Shown here: one piece after another, positions 47,623 through 58,685 of the stretch
How the letters are laid out: the number at the start of each line of letters is the position of its first letter
Numbering within the stretch: the first letter of the stretch is position 1
From: Propionivibrio sp.
GTDB lineage: Bacteria > Pseudomonadota > Gammaproteobacteria > Burkholderiales > Rhodocyclaceae
NCBI GenBank assembly: GCA_016705685.1
Contig: JADJLB010000004.1
Coordinates: 62,001-126,000, forward strand
Length of the DNA: 64,000 bases
Direction of reading: 5' to 3'
The notes under the pieces: model-generated
The model's database searches: none
The model's input: only the letters and a program-made list of their open reading frames with translations
Told to the model about the DNA's origin: nothing
Program-made: the position numbers and the translations under genes

Positions 47623-50600
47623 ATGCCCAAGCGTACCGACCTGAAAAGCATACTCATCATTGGCGCCGGGCCGATTGTTATCGGTCAGGCCTGCGAGTTC
47701 GATTACTCCGGAGCGCAAGCCTGCAAGGCCTTGCGCGAGGAAGGTTACAAGGTAATCCTGGTCAATTCGAATCCAGCGACGATCATGACCGATCCGGAAA
47801 TGGCCGATGTCACCTACATCGAGCCGATCACTTGGAACGTCGTCGAGAAGATCATTGAAAAGGAGCGTCCTGACGCTCTTCTGCCGACCATGGGCGGTCA
47901 GACGGCACTCAACTGCGCGCTCGATCTGGCCAGACATGGCGTGCTCGAGAAATTCGGTGTCGAGATGATTGGTGCGTCAAAGGATGCCATCGACAAGGCT
48001 GAGGATCGCGAAAAATTCAAGAACGCGATGACCCGGATCGGCCTCGGTTCGGCACGTTCGGCGATGGCGCACTCGATGGAGGAAGCGCAGCAAGTGCAGG
48101 CAGCGCTGGGTTTCCCGACGATCATCCGGCCGTCATTCACCATGGGCGGGTCGGGCGGCGGTATCGCCTACAATCAGGAAGAGTTCGTTGAAATCTGCAA
48201 GCGCGGGCTTGAAGCCAGCCCGACCCACGAGCTGCTGATCGAGGAATCGCTGATCGGCTGGAAAGAATTCGAGATGGAGGTGGTCCGCGACAAAAAGGAC
48301 AACTGCATCATCGTCTGCTCGATCGAAAACCTCGATCCGATGGGTGTGCATACCGGCGATTCGATCACCGTTGCGCCGGCGCAAACGCTGACCGACAAGG
48401 AATACCAGATCCTGCGTGACGCCTCGGTGGCCGTCTTGCGCGAGATCGGGGTGGATACCGGCGGGTCGAACGTGCAGTTTTCGATCTGCCCGACAGACGG
48501 CCGCATGGTCGTTATCGAAATGAACCCGCGTGTTTCGCGCTCGTCGGCGTTAGCGTCGAAGGCCACCGGTTTTCCGATTGCCAAGGTGGCGGCCAAGTTG
48601 GCCGTGGGGTACACGCTTGATGAACTGGCCAACGAAATCACGGGCGGCAAGACTCCTGTTTCTTTCGAACCGTCAATTGACTATGTCGTGACCAAGGTGC
48701 CGCGCTTTGCCTTCGAGAAGTTTCCGCAAGCCGATTCGCATCTCACCACACAGATGAAGTCGGTGGGCGAAGTGATGGCCATCGGACGCACGTTCCAGGA
48801 ATCCTTCCAGAAGGCGTTGCGCGGCCTCGAAGTGGGCGTCGATGGGATGAATCAACGGACAACCGACCGCGAGGAGCTGGAACGTGAGCTGGGCGAGCCC
48901 GGACCCGAGCGCATCTGGTACGTCGGCGATGCTTTCGAGAACGGATTTACCCTGGATGAAGTCCATGCCCTGACGCATATCGATCCCTGGTTTCTGGCAC
49001 AGATCGAGGATATCGTCAGGATCGAAATGAAGCTCGACGACATGGTGTTCGGCGAGATAGACGCCGCCACCTTGCGCGAGCTCAAGCGCAAGGGCTTTTC
49101 AGATCGGCGCCTGGCCAAGCTGCTCAAGACCACCGAAGCGCAGGTTCGCGCCCGTCGTCATTTGCTGGGCATTCGACCTGTCTATAAACGCGTCGACACC
49201 TGCGCCGCCGAGTTTGCGACCAGCACCGCTTACATGTATTCGACCTATGAAGATGAATGCGAATCGCATCCGAGCGACAGGAAGAAGATCATGGTACTCG
49301 GTGGTGGGCCGAACCGCATCGGGCAGGGCATCGAGTTCGATTACTGTTGTGTGCATGCGGCACTCGCGCTACGCGAAGATGGCTACGAAACAATCATGGT
49401 CAATTGCAATCCGGAGACTGTGTCTACGGATTACGACACATCGGATCGACTCTATTTTGAGCCGCTGACGCTCGAAGACGTGCTCGAAATTGTCGCCGTC
49501 GAAAAGCCGGTCGGCGTCATCGTGCAGTTTGGTGGCCAGACACCGCTCAAATTGGCGCGCGACCTCGAAGCGAATGGCGTGCCTATCATCGGCACCAGCC
49601 CGGACATGATCGATGCGGCGGAAGACCGGGAACGTTTTCAGAAGCTGCTTCAGGCGCTTGGCCTCAAGCAGCCCCCGAATCGCACGGCGCGTACCGAACC
49701 TGATGCCTTGAGGCTGGCTGCCGAAATCGGCTACCCGCTGGTTGTCCGTCCGTCCTATGTTCTGGGGGGGAGGGCGATGGAAATTGTTCATGAGGCACGT
49801 GACCTCGAGCGTTACATGCGTGAAGCGGTCAAGGTCTCAAACGATTCGCCGGTGCTGCTTGATCGGTTTCTTAACGACGCCGTTGAAGTCGATGTCGATG
49901 CCCTGTCGGATGGCAAGGAAACGATCATCGGCGGTGTCATGGAGCATATCGAACAGGCCGGCGTTCATTCCGGTGACTCGGCCTGTTCGCTGCCCCCCTA
50001 TTCGTTATCGGCCGAGGTGCAGAATGAACTGCGCCGGCAGACCGGATTGATGGCCAGGGCGCTCAATGTGTGCGGACTGATGAATGTTCAGTTTGCCATT
50101 CAGCATGACGTGGTCTACGTTCTGGAAGTGAATCCGCGGGCCTCGCGCACGGTGCCCTTCGTATCAAAGGCGACGGGGCTGCAACTGGCGAAGGTCGCCG
50201 CACGCTGCATGGCTGGGCAATCGCTGGCCAGCCAAGGGGTGACCCGGGAAATCGTCCCGCCCTATTTCTCGGTTAAAGAGGCGGTGTTTCCGTTCAACAA
50301 GTTTCCCGGTGTGGATACCATTCTCGGCCCGGAAATGAAATCGACCGGTGAGGTCATGGGCGTCGGCAAGACTTTCGAAGAAGCCTTCGTGAAGAGTCAG
50401 ATGGCCGCCAGTGTTAAACTGCCTTCGTCCGGCAAAGTCTTTATCAGCGTCAAGGAATCGGACAAGAGTAAAGTGGTCGACATCGCCAGGGACTTGCATT
50501 CCGCCGGGTTCAGCATCTTGGCAACGCGAGGTACCGCAGCAACGATAGCCAAGATGGGGATTCCGGTTTCAGTGGTCAATAAGGTCGCTGAAGGACGTCC

Positions 50601-50829
50601 GCATATCGTCGATATGATCAAGAACAAGGAGATTTCATTGATCATCAATACGGTGGATGAGAAACGCCAGGCGATCAGCGACTCGCGTTCGATTCGCACG
50701 ACCGGACTGGCGGCTCGCGTTACGATGTACACCACGATATGGGGTGCCGAAGCCGCGAGCGTCGGGATCAAGAACCGTGGTGATCTGGTGGTCTATCCAA
50801 TCCAGACACTGCACGCGCAGCTGGGTTGA
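47623..50829 (+). CDS. carB: Carbamoyl-phosphate synthase large subunit
   Basis: A 1068-residue synthetase that makes carbamoyl phosphate from ammonia, bicarbonate and two ATP for arginine and pyrimidines. Two homologous ATP-grasp halves start at [20 protein letters not shown] and at [21 protein letters not shown] (about residue 555). The oligomerisation domain lies between them and the allosteric MGS-like domain at the end ([23 protein letters not shown]). It completes a carAB operon that carries on to greA after 140 bases. Confidence 0.97.
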   Translation: MPKRTDLKSILIIGAGPIVIGQACEFDYSGAQACKALREEGYKVILVNSNPATIMTDPEMADVTYIEPITWNVVEKIIEKERPDALLPTMGGQTALNCALDLARHGVLEKFGVEMIGASKDAIDKAEDREKFKNAMTRIGLGSARSAMAHSMEEAQQVQAALGFPTIIRPSFTMGGSGGGIAYNQEEFVEICKRGLEASPTHELLIEESLIGWKEFEMEVVRDKKDNCIIVCSIENLDPMGVHTGDSITVAPAQTLTDKEYQILRDASVAVLREIGVDTGGSNVQFSICPTDGRMVVIEMNPRVSRSSALASKATGFPIAKVAAKLAVGYTLDELANEITGGKTPVSFEPSIDYVVTKVPRFAFEKFPQADSHLTTQMKSVGEVMAIGRTFQESFQKALRGLEVGVDGMNQRTTDREELERELGEPGPERIWYVGDAFENGFTLDEVHALTHIDPWFLAQIEDIVRIEMKLDDMVFGEIDAATLRELKRKGFSDRRLAKLLKTTEAQVRARRHLLGIRPVYKRVDTCAAEFATSTAYMYSTYEDECESHPSDRKKIMVLGGGPNRIGQGIEFDYCCVHAALALREDGYETIMVNCNPETVSTDYDTSDRLYFEPLTLEDVLEIVAVEKPVGVIVQFGGQTPLKLARDLEANGVPIIGTSPDMIDAAEDRERFQKLLQALGLKQPPNRTARTEPDALRLAAEIGYPLVVRPSYVLGGRAMEIVHEARDLERYMREAVKVSNDSPVLLDRFLNDAVEVDVDALSDGKETIIGGVMEHIEQAGVHSGDSACSLPPYSLSAEVQNELRRQTGLMARALNVCGLMNVQFAIQHDVVYVLEVNPRASRTVPFVSKATGLQLAKVAARCMAGQSLASQGVTREIVPPYFSVKEAVFPFNKFPGVDTILGPEMKSTGEVMGVGKTFEEAFVKSQMAASVKLPSSGKVFISVKESDKSKVVDIARDLHSAGFSILATRGTAATIAKMGIPVSVVNKVAEGRPHIVDMIKNKEISLIINTVDEKRQAISDSRSIRTTGLAARVTMYTTIWGAEAASVGIKNRGDLVVYPIQTLHAQLG

Positions 50830-50969
50830 CGGTGATCGGGGCGTTTCGGCCGCAGGCACTTCGCCACCCGGTTTTGTGATTCACGCGCGCCGTGCGCACA
50901 AATTAACCCTTGGAACGTGCTTGATCCCCATGGCATGGGTGAAGGCGGTCTGACAAAGGTAACAAAACG

Positions 50970-51446
50970 ATGAGCAAAGTGCCTTTAACCATCAACGGTG
51001 CGGAAAAACTGCGCACTGAACTGCATCAACTGAAAACGGGTGAGCGGCCATCTGTGATCGCGGCCATCGCCGAAGCACGCGCACACGGCGACCTGTCGGA
51101 AAATGCCGAATACGATGCCGCCAAGGAGCGTCAGGGTTTCGTCGAAGGCCGCATCAAGGAAATCGAGGGAAAGCTCTCGAATGCGCAGATCATCGACCCC
51201 AAACTGCTTGACGCGGACGGTCGGTGCGTCTTCGGGGCGACGCTTGATCTTGAAGATCAGGAGAGCGGGTTGCCCGTAACGTATCAGATCGTCGGTGAAG
51301 ATGAGGCTGACATAAAACAGGGAAAGATTTCCATCAATTCGCCGATCGCCCGTGCGCTGATCGGTAAATATGCCGGCGATATTGCTCAGGTGCAGGCGCC
51401 GGGCGGCTTGCGCGAGTACGAGATCCTCGACATTCGATACGAGTAG
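50970..51446 (+). CDS. greA: Transcription elongation factor GreA
   Basis: A 158-residue factor that rescues backtracked RNA polymerase by stimulating transcript cleavage. The N-terminal coiled coil with the tip [15 protein letters not shown] (about residues 41-55), including catalytic Asp and Glu, is followed by the FKBP-like domain ([25 protein letters not shown]). It lies after carB as in many proteobacteria. Confidence 0.97.
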   Translation: MSKVPLTINGAEKLRTELHQLKTGERPSVIAAIAEARAHGDLSENAEYDAAKERQGFVEGRIKEIEGKLSNAQIIDPKLLDADGRCVFGATLDLEDQESGLPVTYQIVGEDEADIKQGKISINSPIARALIGKYAGDIAQVQAPGGLREYEILDIRYE

Positions 51447-51483
51447 GCCGTCAATCCATGCTATCCATCCCTGAGGCTCGTTG

Positions 51484-51945
51484 ATGCGACGTATTTCCGA
51501 AGCGCTCTATTCAGTAACGCTGACCCTGTGGGTCGGTGGCTTGTGGGCGGTTGGCGGCCTGGTCGCTCCGACGCTGTTTGCCACGTTGTCCAATCGGCCG
51601 CTGGCCGGCATGATAGCCGGCAAGCTGTTCGCCGTACTGGGCTGGGTCGGTCTGGCCTGTGCGGCCTATCTGCTGATCTTCATCTTGGTTCGCGAAGGCA
51701 GATCGGCGCTGAAAAGACGTGTTTTCTGGATCGTCCTGGCGATGCTGGCGCTGACGGCAGCCGGCCAGTTCGGCGTTCATCCCTTGCTGTCGCGGTTGAA
51801 GTCCGAAGCGTTGCCGAGTGAGGTCATGGACAGTGTCCTGCGAGATCGGTTTGTTGCCTGGCACGGCATTTCGAGCGTTCTCTACCTGCTGCAGAGCGTG
51901 CTGGGTCTGCTGCTCGTCATCGGGCCGGATCGCCGGGTGAAATAG
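51484..51945 (+). CDS. DUF4149 membrane protein
   Basis: A 153-residue inner membrane protein with about four hydrophobic segments (near 13-32, 44-65, 80-98, 125-146). VTLTLWVGGLWAVGGLVAPTLF is the DUF4149 opening, also seen in the TMEM205-like group. No function is known. ATG 51484 follows greA by about 37 bases, and this position next to greA is common in betaproteobacteria. An in-frame TTG one codon earlier is less likely. Confidence 0.85.
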   Translation: MRRISEALYSVTLTLWVGGLWAVGGLVAPTLFATLSNRPLAGMIAGKLFAVLGWVGLACAAYLLIFILVREGRSALKRRVFWIVLAMLALTAAGQFGVHPLLSRLKSEALPSEVMDSVLRDRFVAWHGISSVLYLLQSVLGLLLVIGPDRRVK

Positions 51946-51994
51946 GCGGGCTCTGGCAGGTGCAATTCGCTCAGGCTTGACACGCCGCCTGAAG

Positions 51995-52345
51995 TCAGCG
52001 GCTGGAGTCACCCTGGAAGCTGCGCTTGCTGCGATGTGGTTCACGAGGGCGACGGCGCAGTCCGGGCGCGGTTGGTGGTCGTGGACGCCAGATCACGAGC
52101 AGTTTGCCGATATGCTGCACAGCGGCCGCGCCGAGTTGGTCGCAGATCGTGGCCAGATACTGTTCGCGTTCTTGGCGCGCGTCGTTGAAGACACGGATTT
52201 TGATCAATTCGTGGCTTTCGAGACTGATGCCGATTTCATGCATGACGGATTCTGAAAGCCCGTTCTGGCTGATGGTAACCACGGGTTTCAGCGCGTGCGC
52301 ACGAGCGCGCAACGCACGACGCTGGTCGGTAGATATATCGAGCAT
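51995..52345 (-). CDS. yhbY: Ribosome-assembly RNA-binding protein YhbY
   Basis: A 116-residue CRS1/YhbY (CRM) domain protein that binds pre-50S particles. RRALRARAHALKPVVTISQNGLSESVMHEI and the GGxG-like area (QLGAAAVQHIGKLLVIWRP) form the family fold; the C-terminal Arg/Pro/Ser tail is extra. It is divergent from rlmE with 43 bases between the starts, the conserved yhbY-rlmE arrangement. Confidence 0.94.
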   Translation of the reverse strand: MLDISTDQRRALRARAHALKPVVTISQNGLSESVMHEIGISLESHELIKIRVFNDARQEREQYLATICDQLGAAAVQHIGKLLVIWRPRPPTAPGLRRRPREPHRSKRSFQGDSSR

Positions 52346-52388
52346 TTGGTTAACCTGCGCAAAGCACGCATTTTACTGAGTTTAGGCC

Positions 52389-53009
52389 ATGAAACGAACA
52401 CGAACGAGCCATGCCTGGTTGCGCGAACACGAAAATGACCATTACGTCCAGCGCGCCAGGGCCGAGGGCTACCGGTCCCGGGCCTCGTTCAAACTGATGG
52501 AAATCGACGACCGGGATCGCTTGATTCGCTCCGGCGAGGTTGTCGTTGATCTTGGGGCGACCCCCGGCGGTTGGTCGCAGGTGGCTGCGCAGCGGTTGAA
52601 GGGCCGTGGCCAAGTCATTGCCCTGGATCTTCTGGTCATGGAGCCCTTGCCGGGCGTGGACTTCATTCACGGCGATTTTCGCGAAGAAGAGGTGTTGCAG
52701 CAGCTGGAAACGATGTTGGCGAATCGGCGGGTAGGGCTTGTACTTTCCGATATGGCCCCCAATATATCGGGCATAGTGCTCTCCGATCAGGCGCGAGTGA
52801 TGCATTTGGCCGAACTGGGGCTCGATTTCTCAAGGAAATGGCTCAAACCGGAAGGCGTCTTTCTGGTCAAGGTATTTCAGGGCTATGGGTTTGAAGACTT
52901 CGTACGAGAGATGCGGCAGGTCTTCAAGACAGTTTCCTCGCGTAAACCGGATGCGTCGCGGGATCGCAGTGCCGAAGTCTACCTGCTGGGCCGGGGGTTG
53001 ATCGTCTGA
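52389..53009 (+). CDS. rlmE: 23S rRNA 2'-O-ribose methyltransferase RlmE
   Basis: A 206-residue SAM-dependent methyltransferase acting on U2552 of 23S r[22 protein letters not shown] is the SAM-binding motif I and [10 protein letters not shown] contains the catalytic Asp; the KDKE tetrad Lys lies in [12 protein letters not shown]. It precedes ftsH, the usual rlmE-ftsH pair. Confidence 0.97.
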   Translation: MKRTRTSHAWLREHENDHYVQRARAEGYRSRASFKLMEIDDRDRLIRSGEVVVDLGATPGGWSQVAAQRLKGRGQVIALDLLVMEPLPGVDFIHGDFREEEVLQQLETMLANRRVGLVLSDMAPNISGIVLSDQARVMHLAELGLDFSRKWLKPEGVFLVKVFQGYGFEDFVREMRQVFKTVSSRKPDASRDRSAEVYLLGRGLIV

Positions 53010-53151
53010 TGATCGTTTCGATGTCTCGGGATTGCTCCGCCCAATTTCCTTGAGAAGGTTTAGAATGTGACACTGGGTTGTTTTCGGTCTTCGATATCGT
53101 TTCAGGAGTTTCCTGGAGAGTTCTACAGAGCATTTTGGAAGAGGTACAGCG

Positions 53152-55035
53152 TTGAATAATATGTTCAAGAATATGGCCGTGTGGCTGGTGATCGGACTGG
53201 TGCTGATGACGGTCTTCAACCAGTTCAACAGCCGTCAGGTGGCCCAGGCGTCGATGGAATATTCACAGTTCATGGACGAGGTCGGGCGCGGCACCATTGC
53301 CAAGGTGGTGATCGAAGGGCGGGTACTCAAGGCCACGACGATAGACGGGCGGAAGCTGACTTCCTATGCACCGGCCGATCTTTGGATGGTTTCCGATTTG
53401 CTAAAAAACGGGGTCAAGGTTGAGGCCAAGCCCGAAGAGGAACAGTCCTTCCTGATGAGCATCTTCGTCAGCTGGTTCCCGATGCTGCTGCTGATCGGCG
53501 TCTGGGTCTTCTTCATGCGCCAGATGCAGGGCGGTGGCCGTGGTGGCGCGTTCTCCTTCGGCAAGAGCAAGGCGCGCCTGCTCGACGAGTCGACCAACAG
53601 CATAACCTTTGCCGATGTGGCCGGTTGCGACGAGGCCAAGGAAGAAGTCTCCGAACTGGTCGATTTTTTGCGCGATCCGTCAAAATTCCAGAAGCTGGGC
53701 GGTCGCATTCCGAAAGGCGTGCTGCTCGTCGGCAACCCCGGTACCGGCAAGACATTGCTGGCCAAGGCAATTGCCGGCGAAGCCAAAGTGCCCTTCTTCT
53801 CGATTTCAGGTTCCGATTTCGTCGAAATGTTTGTCGGCGTGGGCGCCGCACGCGTACGCGACATGTTCGAGAACGCCAAGAAACATTCGCCGTGTATCGT
53901 CTTTATTGACGAGTTGGACGCTGTCGGCCGCCAGCGTGGCGCCGGACTGGGTGGCGGTAATGACGAGCGCGAGCAGACCTTGAACCAGATGCTGGTCGAG
54001 ATGGATGGCTTCGAGGCCAGCGTGGGGGTCATCGTGATCGCCGCGACCAACCGCCCGGACGTGCTGGATCCGGCGCTGATGCGCCCGGGTCGTTTCGACC
54101 GTCAGGTCGTGGTTCCGTTGCCGGATATCCGTGGCCGGGAACAGATACTCATCGTGCATATGCGCAAGGTGCCGCTGTCGCCCGACGTCAAGGCCGACAT
54201 TCTGGCGCGTGGAACGCCGGGAATGTCCGGTGCCGATCTGGCCAATCTGGTCAACGAAGCGGCCCTGTTTGCCGCGCGTGCCAGCAAGCGTCTGGTCGAC
54301 ATGGATGACTTCGAGAAAGCCAAGGACAAAATCCTGATGGGCGCCGAGCGCCGCAGCATGGTCATGAACGAGGAGGAAAAACGCAATACGGCGTATCACG
54401 AATCTGGCCACGCGGTGGTTGCCAAGCTGGTGCCGAAGTCCGACCCGGTGCATAAGGTCACCATCATCCCGCGCGGACGTGCGCTGGGCTTGACCATGCA
54501 ACTGCCTGAAGAAGACCGTTACGCCTATGACCGGGTCTATCTGATGAGCCGCATCGCCGTGCTGTTTGGCGGACGCATTGCCGAAGAACTGTTCATGAAC
54601 CAGATGACAACCGGGGCGTCCAACGACTTCGAGCGGGCGACCCAGATGGCACGCGATATGGTCACGCGCTATGGCATGTCCGATGCGCTGGGCCCGATGG
54701 TCTATGGCGAGAATGAAGGCGAGGTGTTTCTGGGCCGCTCGGTGACGACGCACAAGAACATGTCGGAGACGACAATGCAGCAGGTTGATGCCGAAATTCG
54801 CCGCATCATTGACGAGCAGTATGCGCTGGCGCGCAAGCTGCTCGAAGAGAATCGCGACAAGGTCGAAGCAATGACTGCGGCATTGCTTGAGCTGGAAACG
54901 ATAGATTCCGACCAGATCAATGACATCATGGAGGGCAAGCCGCCACGCCCGCCAAAGCAGCCACAACCCGTGGCAACGAATACTTCGGATACGCCGCCGC
55001 CGGATGCGGCGCCAACGGCCACCGCGACGGCCTGA
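53152..55035 (+). CDS. ftsH: ATP-dependent zinc metalloprotease FtsH
   Basis: A 627-residue inner membrane AAA+ protease that degrades misfolded membrane proteins and LpxC. Two membrane segments (about residues 6-25 and 98-120) flank a periplasmic part. The AAA domain has Walker A GNPGTGKT (about 193-200), Walker [13 protein letters not shown] and the second region of homology RPGRFDRQV. The zinc site is HESGH (about 415-419). The start is TTG 53152 (TTGAATAATATG) with GGAAGAGG upstream; the family begins MNNMFKN. The C-terminal tail is Pro/Thr-rich and disordered. Confidence 0.96.
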   Translation: MNNMFKNMAVWLVIGLVLMTVFNQFNSRQVAQASMEYSQFMDEVGRGTIAKVVIEGRVLKATTIDGRKLTSYAPADLWMVSDLLKNGVKVEAKPEEEQSFLMSIFVSWFPMLLLIGVWVFFMRQMQGGGRGGAFSFGKSKARLLDESTNSITFADVAGCDEAKEEVSELVDFLRDPSKFQKLGGRIPKGVLLVGNPGTGKTLLAKAIAGEAKVPFFSISGSDFVEMFVGVGAARVRDMFENAKKHSPCIVFIDELDAVGRQRGAGLGGGNDEREQTLNQMLVEMDGFEASVGVIVIAATNRPDVLDPALMRPGRFDRQVVVPLPDIRGREQILIVHMRKVPLSPDVKADILARGTPGMSGADLANLVNEAALFAARASKRLVDMDDFEKAKDKILMGAERRSMVMNEEEKRNTAYHESGHAVVAKLVPKSDPVHKVTIIPRGRALGLTMQLPEEDRYAYDRVYLMSRIAVLFGGRIAEELFMNQMTTGASNDFERATQMARDMVTRYGMSDALGPMVYGENEGEVFLGRSVTTHKNMSETTMQQVDAEIRRIIDEQYALARKLLEENRDKVEAMTAALLELETIDSDQINDIMEGKPPRPPKQPQPVATNTSDTPPPDAAPTATATA

Positions 55036-55054
55036 TCGGTTTGAATTCAATCTG

Positions 55055-55086
55055 CCGGAGGAGATCGGTCTCCTCCGGTTTTTTTT
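55055..55086 (+). terminator. Terminator of ftsH
   Basis: Perfect 10-bp hairpin CCGGAGGAGA / TCTCCTCCGG with a TCGG loop, followed by eight T residues. It separates ftsH from folP. Confidence 0.94.
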
Positions 55087-55105
55087 GTACCGGAATCCAT
55101 GCTTC

Positions 55106-55924
55106 ATGCTTCGCTGCGGAAAATTTGAACTTTCGCTAGATCGCCCTTTGCTGATGGGCATCGTCAACCTGACCGCTGATTCCTTTTCCGGCGATGGTCT
55201 GGCGTCCGACTCCCGACGCGCGGTTACGTATGCCCTTCGGCAGATTGATGCCGGCGCCGATTTGATCGACCTGGGCGCCGAATCGTCACGCCCGGGCGCC
55301 GCTCCTGCCACGATTGACGAAGAGCTGGAGCGTCTGTTGCCGGTTCTACACGACCTCGTCGATTGTGGCGTGCCGATTTCGGTCGACACGTACAAACCTG
55401 AGGTGATGCGTGCGGCCATCGCGCAGGGGGCATCGATGATCAACGATATCTATGGCTTACGCAAGCCTGGTGCGCGCGAGGCGGTTGCCGCAAGCCACTG
55501 CGCCGTTTGCCTGATGCACATGCAGGGCGAGCCGCTGACCATGCAGCAGAACCCTTGCTATGCCGACGTGGTGGGGGAAGTACGCGAATTTCTTCGCCAG
55601 CAGGTCGAACAAACCGATGCCGTTGGAATTTCCCGTGACCGACTGGTGCTCGACCCGGGTTTCGGATTTGGCAAGACGCTCGATCAGAACCTTGAACTGC
55701 TGCGCGACTTTGACCAGCTATCCTTTGATGGACTGCCCCTGCTCGCCGGTATATCGCGCAAATCAATGCTGGGTGCCATTACCGGCAGGCCGGTGGCGCA
55801 ACGCCTGCCCGGTAGCCTCGCCGCCGCCTTGCTGGCTGTACAGCGTGGCGCACGCATTCTTCGGGTGCATGACGTGGCTGAAACGAAAGACGCGCTGGCG
55901 GTCTGGCAGGCGGGCTCCAGGTAA
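55106..55924 (+). CDS. folP: Dihydropteroate synthase
   Basis: A 272-residue TIM-barrel enzyme that joins p-aminobenzoate to the pterin pyrophosphate, the target of sulfonamides. The motifs are LMGIVNLTADSFSGDG (about residues 15-30), IDLGAESSRPGA, the pterin-binding NDIYGL, DPGFGFGKT and ISRKSML near the end. Loop 1 reads NLTADSF instead of the usual NVTPDSF. The start is ATG 55106; another ATG seven bases earlier is out of frame. A terminator lies before it, so it may need its own promoter or read-through. Confidence 0.95.
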   Translation: MLRCGKFELSLDRPLLMGIVNLTADSFSGDGLASDSRRAVTYALRQIDAGADLIDLGAESSRPGAAPATIDEELERLLPVLHDLVDCGVPISVDTYKPEVMRAAIAQGASMINDIYGLRKPGAREAVAASHCAVCLMHMQGEPLTMQQNPCYADVVGEVREFLRQQVEQTDAVGISRDRLVLDPGFGFGKTLDQNLELLRDFDQLSFDGLPLLAGISRKSMLGAITGRPVAQRLPGSLAAALLAVQRGARILRVHDVAETKDALAVWQAGSR

Positions 55925-55939
55925 CGACAGCGTCAGCGG

Positions 55940-56743
55940 TCAACCAAACCGTCCGGTGATGTAATCCTCGGTCTGCTTCTTCTTCGGCTTGATGAAAACC
56001 TGGTCCGTGAAACCGAATTCGACCATTTCACCCAGATACATGTAGGCCGTGTAGTCGGAGATGCGCGCCGCCTGCTGCATGTTGTGGGTGACGATGGCGA
56101 TGGTGAATTCGGTCTTCAACTCGGAGATCAGTTCTTCGATGAACATCGTCGAAATCGGGTCGAGTGCCGAGGTAGGTTCGTCGAGCAGCAACACGATCGG
56201 TTTGACGGCGATGCCGCGGGCGATGCATAAACGTTGTTGTTGCCCACCGGAGAGGCTCATGCCGCTCTGTGCCAGCTTGTCTTTGGTCTCATCCCACAGC
56301 GCCGCCTTCTGGAGCGCCCATTCGACGCGTTCGTCCATTTGGCCTCGCGAAAGATTTTCGTTCAGGCGGACGCCGAAAGCGATGTTCTCGTAGATCGACA
56401 TCGGGAACGGCGTCGGTTTCTGGAACACCATGCCGACTTTGGCGCGCAGCGCATTCACGTCCATCCGGCGGTCGAGAATATTCTGGCCATCGAGCAACAA
56501 TTCACCCGTGGCGCGTTGTTCCGGATAGAGGTCATACATGCGGTTCATGGTGCGCAACAGCGTGGATTTTCCGCAGCCCGACGGGCCGATGAAGGCCGTG
56601 ACATGGCGTTTGTAGATTTCGAGGTTGATGCCCTTTAGCGCATGGTATTTGCCGTAATAGAAGTCGAGGTTTTTGAAAACCATCTGCGCTTCCAGAGCGG
56701 TCGCTTTTTCATTCATCAAAATCGAGTGCGTCTTATCGTTCAT
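55940..56743 (-). CDS. pstB: Phosphate ABC transporter ATP-binding protein
   Basis: A 267-residue ATPase of the high-affinity phosphate importer. Motifs: Walker [10 protein letters not shown] (about residues 54-62), signature LSGGQQQR, Walker [15 protein letters not shown] and H-loop VTHN. ATG 56743 ([13 protein letters not shown]) is 13 bases after the pstA stop. It is the last gene of the leftward pstSCAB unit, and phoU is not present downstream, since folP converges instead. Confidence 0.97.
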   Translation of the reverse strand: MNDKTHSILMNEKATALEAQMVFKNLDFYYGKYHALKGINLEIYKRHVTAFIGPSGCGKSTLLRTMNRMYDLYPEQRATGELLLDGQNILDRRMDVNALRAKVGMVFQKPTPFPMSIYENIAFGVRLNENLSRGQMDERVEWALQKAALWDETKDKLAQSGMSLSGGQQQRLCIARGIAVKPIVLLLDEPTSALDPISTMFIEELISELKTEFTIAIVTHNMQQAARISDYTAYMYLGEMVEFGFTDQVFIKPKKKQTEDYITGRFG

Positions 56744-56756
56744 GGTTTGAGCGGTT

Positions 56757-57635
56757 TCACAGTTTGTGCCTGGTGCGGAAGAAGATTCGCGAAGCAATGT
56801 TCAGCCCTAGCACGCCCAGCGTGATCAGGAGCACGCCGGCCCAGGCAAGTTCCTGCCAGTCCTTGAACGGGCTCATGGCGAACTTGAAAATGGTCACCGG
56901 CAGATTGGCCATCGGCTTGTCGAGGTCGAGGCTCCAGAACTGATTCGACAGTGCAGTAAATAGCAGCGGTGCCGTTTCTCCGGCAATCCGTGCCACAGCC
57001 AGCAATATCCCGGTAATGACACCGGCCTTGGCGGCTCTGAGCGTGATCTGCATGATGACGACCCGTTTGGGCGCGCCGAGTGCGAAGGCGGCCTCACGCA
57101 GCGAATTGGGAACCAGCAACAGCATGTTCTCCGTGGTTGATAGCACCACCGGGATGACGATCAGCGCCAGGGCGATCACGCCGGAAAAGGCTGAAAAATT
57201 GCCCATCCGGGCCACATAGACGGCATAGACAAAGAGGCCGATAACAATGGAGGGCGCCGATAGAAGAATGCTGTTGATGAAGCGGGTGGTCGCGCCGAGC
57301 CACGTCCGCTGCCCGTACTCGGCCAGATAGATGCCGGCCAGAATGCCGATCGGGGCGCCCAGCAAGGTCGCCAGCGCCACCATGTACAGGCTGCCGACGA
57401 TGGCATTGGCCAGCCCGCCTTCAGCGGAGCCGGGCGGTGGCGTCATCTTGGTGAACAAGTTGAACGAGAGTCCGGAGAGGCCGAGTTGCAGCGTCGTGAA
57501 CAGTATCCACGCCAGCCAGAACAAGCCGAAGGCCATGGCCGCCATCGACAGGGTCAGTGCGACTTTATTTGTCAGCTCGCGTCGTTTCAGCCGAGTCATA
57601 CCCATACCCATACCCATACCCATACGCATACCCAT
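56757..57635 (-). CDS. pstA: Phosphate ABC transporter permease PstA
   Basis: A 292-residue permease with about six helices. The conserved BPD_transp loop [13 protein letters not shown] is the ATPase docking motif. The N-terminus is [13 protein letters not shown], coded by a run of hexamers, and it starts directly after the pstC stop (TAG-ATG). Family proteins begin near [12 protein letters not shown], so initiation could use any of seven in-frame ATG codons. The gene follows pstC without a gap, which suggests coupled translation. Confidence 0.95.
   Translation of the reverse strand: MGMRMGMGMGMGMTRLKRRELTNKVALTLSMAAMAFGLFWLAWILFTTLQLGLSGLSFNLFTKMTPPPGSAEGGLANAIVGSLYMVALATLLGAPIGILAGIYLAEYGQRTWLGATTRFINSILLSAPSIVIGLFVYAVYVARMGNFSAFSGVIALALIVIPVVLSTTENMLLLVPNSLREAAFALGAPKRVVIMQITLRAAKAGVITGILLAVARIAGETAPLLFTALSNQFWSLDLDKPMANLPVTIFKFAMSPFKDWQELAWAGVLLITLGVLGLNIASRIFFRTRHKL
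57597..57635 (-). repeat. Hexanucleotide repeat ATGGGT at the pstA start
   Basis: Six tandem hexamers (five ATGGGT, the second variant ATGCGT) plus a final ATG, giving (Met-Gly)n at the N-terminus of PstA. As the unit is a multiple of three, changes in copy number keep the frame but alter the number of start codons and the distance to the pstC stop. Confidence 0.95.
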
Positions 57636-58613
57636 CTAGGTTTTCACCCCTTCTTGCTTCGACAGGTTGAGCAGCAGCAGCTTGGAGAACACCAGAACAA
57701 TCAGCGTAATGAAGAAAAGAATCAGGCCCAGTTCGATCAGCGAGGCCGTGTAGATCCCCGGCGTCGCTTCACCGAATTCGTTGGCCAGCGTCGAGGTGAT
57801 GCTGTTGCCTGGCGCGTAAAGCGACATGCTGGAGAGAAAGTTCGAGTTGCCGATGATGAACGTCACGGCCATGGTTTCGCCCAGCGCGCGGCCCAGTCCG
57901 AGCATGATGCCGCCGATGACGCCAACCCGCGTATAGGGGAGAACGATATTCCAGACCACTTCCCAAGTCGTGCATCCGACGCCGTAGGCCGATTCCTTGA
58001 GCATGGCGGGTGTGACCTCGAACACGTCGCGCATCACCGAAGCGATGAACGGGATGATCATGATGGCCAGAATGATGCCGGCGGAGAGGATGCCTATGCC
58101 CAGCGGCGGACCGGAGAACAGCGTGCCGACAAAGGGCAATTGGCCCAGCGTGCCGGACAGCAGCGGCTGCGCATATTTGGCAAAGATCGGCGCGAAGACC
58201 ATCAAGCCCCACATGCCATAAACGATGGAGGGAACCGCGGCCAGCAGTTCGATCGCGATGCCCAGTGGTCGACGCAGCCATACCGGCGACAATTCACTCA
58301 AGAAGAGCGCGATGCCGAAGCTGACCGGTACGGCGATGATCAGTGCGATGAACGAAGTCGAGAGGGTGCCGTAAATCGGGATCAGTGCGCCGAATTGATC
58401 CATCGGCGGATTCCAGTCCGAACTCCAGAGGAATCCAAGTCCAAATTTATGGATGGATTCACGGGAGCTGACGATCAGCGAGACGACAATGCCGGCCAGC
58501 AACAACAACGTCATTGCAGCAAACGCACGAGTCAGGTTGAAGAACAACCAGTCGCCGAGCCTATGGTTGCGTACGGAAGATCCGATCGTCTGTGAATCCG
58601 GGACCGTACTCAT
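57636..58613 (-). CDS. pstC: Phosphate ABC transporter permease PstC
   Basis: A 325-residue inner membrane permease with about six to seven helices. The docking loop [19 protein letters not shown] is the EAA-type motif. The long first helix lies near residues 28-55 ([21 protein letters not shown]). It starts 72 bases after pstS and ends by abutting pstA. Confidence 0.96.
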   Translation of the reverse strand: MSTVPDSQTIGSSVRNHRLGDWLFFNLTRAFAAMTLLLLAGIVVSLIVSSRESIHKFGLGFLWSSDWNPPMDQFGALIPIYGTLSTSFIALIIAVPVSFGIALFLSELSPVWLRRPLGIAIELLAAVPSIVYGMWGLMVFAPIFAKYAQPLLSGTLGQLPFVGTLFSGPPLGIGILSAGIILAIMIIPFIASVMRDVFEVTPAMLKESAYGVGCTTWEVVWNIVLPYTRVGVIGGIMLGLGRALGETMAVTFIIGNSNFLSSMSLYAPGNSITSTLANEFGEATPGIYTASLIELGLILFFITLIVLVFSKLLLLNLSKQEGVKT

Positions 58614-58685
58614 GGGGAATTTTGCCAGGAAAGGTTAGGGGAGGTTCGCGCCGAATTTTGTCAGCGCGAACCGCGAAACAGCGTT

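Noticed and set aside
53806-55443. Leftward ORF of 545 codons opposite ftsH and folP
   Set aside because: It mirrors the codon positions of ftsH (GC-rich third bases). It has no domain and is Arg/His-rich throughout. An antisense shadow.
57486-58595. Rightward ORF of 369 codons opposite pstC/pstA
   Set aside because: Shadow of the pst genes; rich in Arg, His, Gln and Asp with no hydrophobic core.
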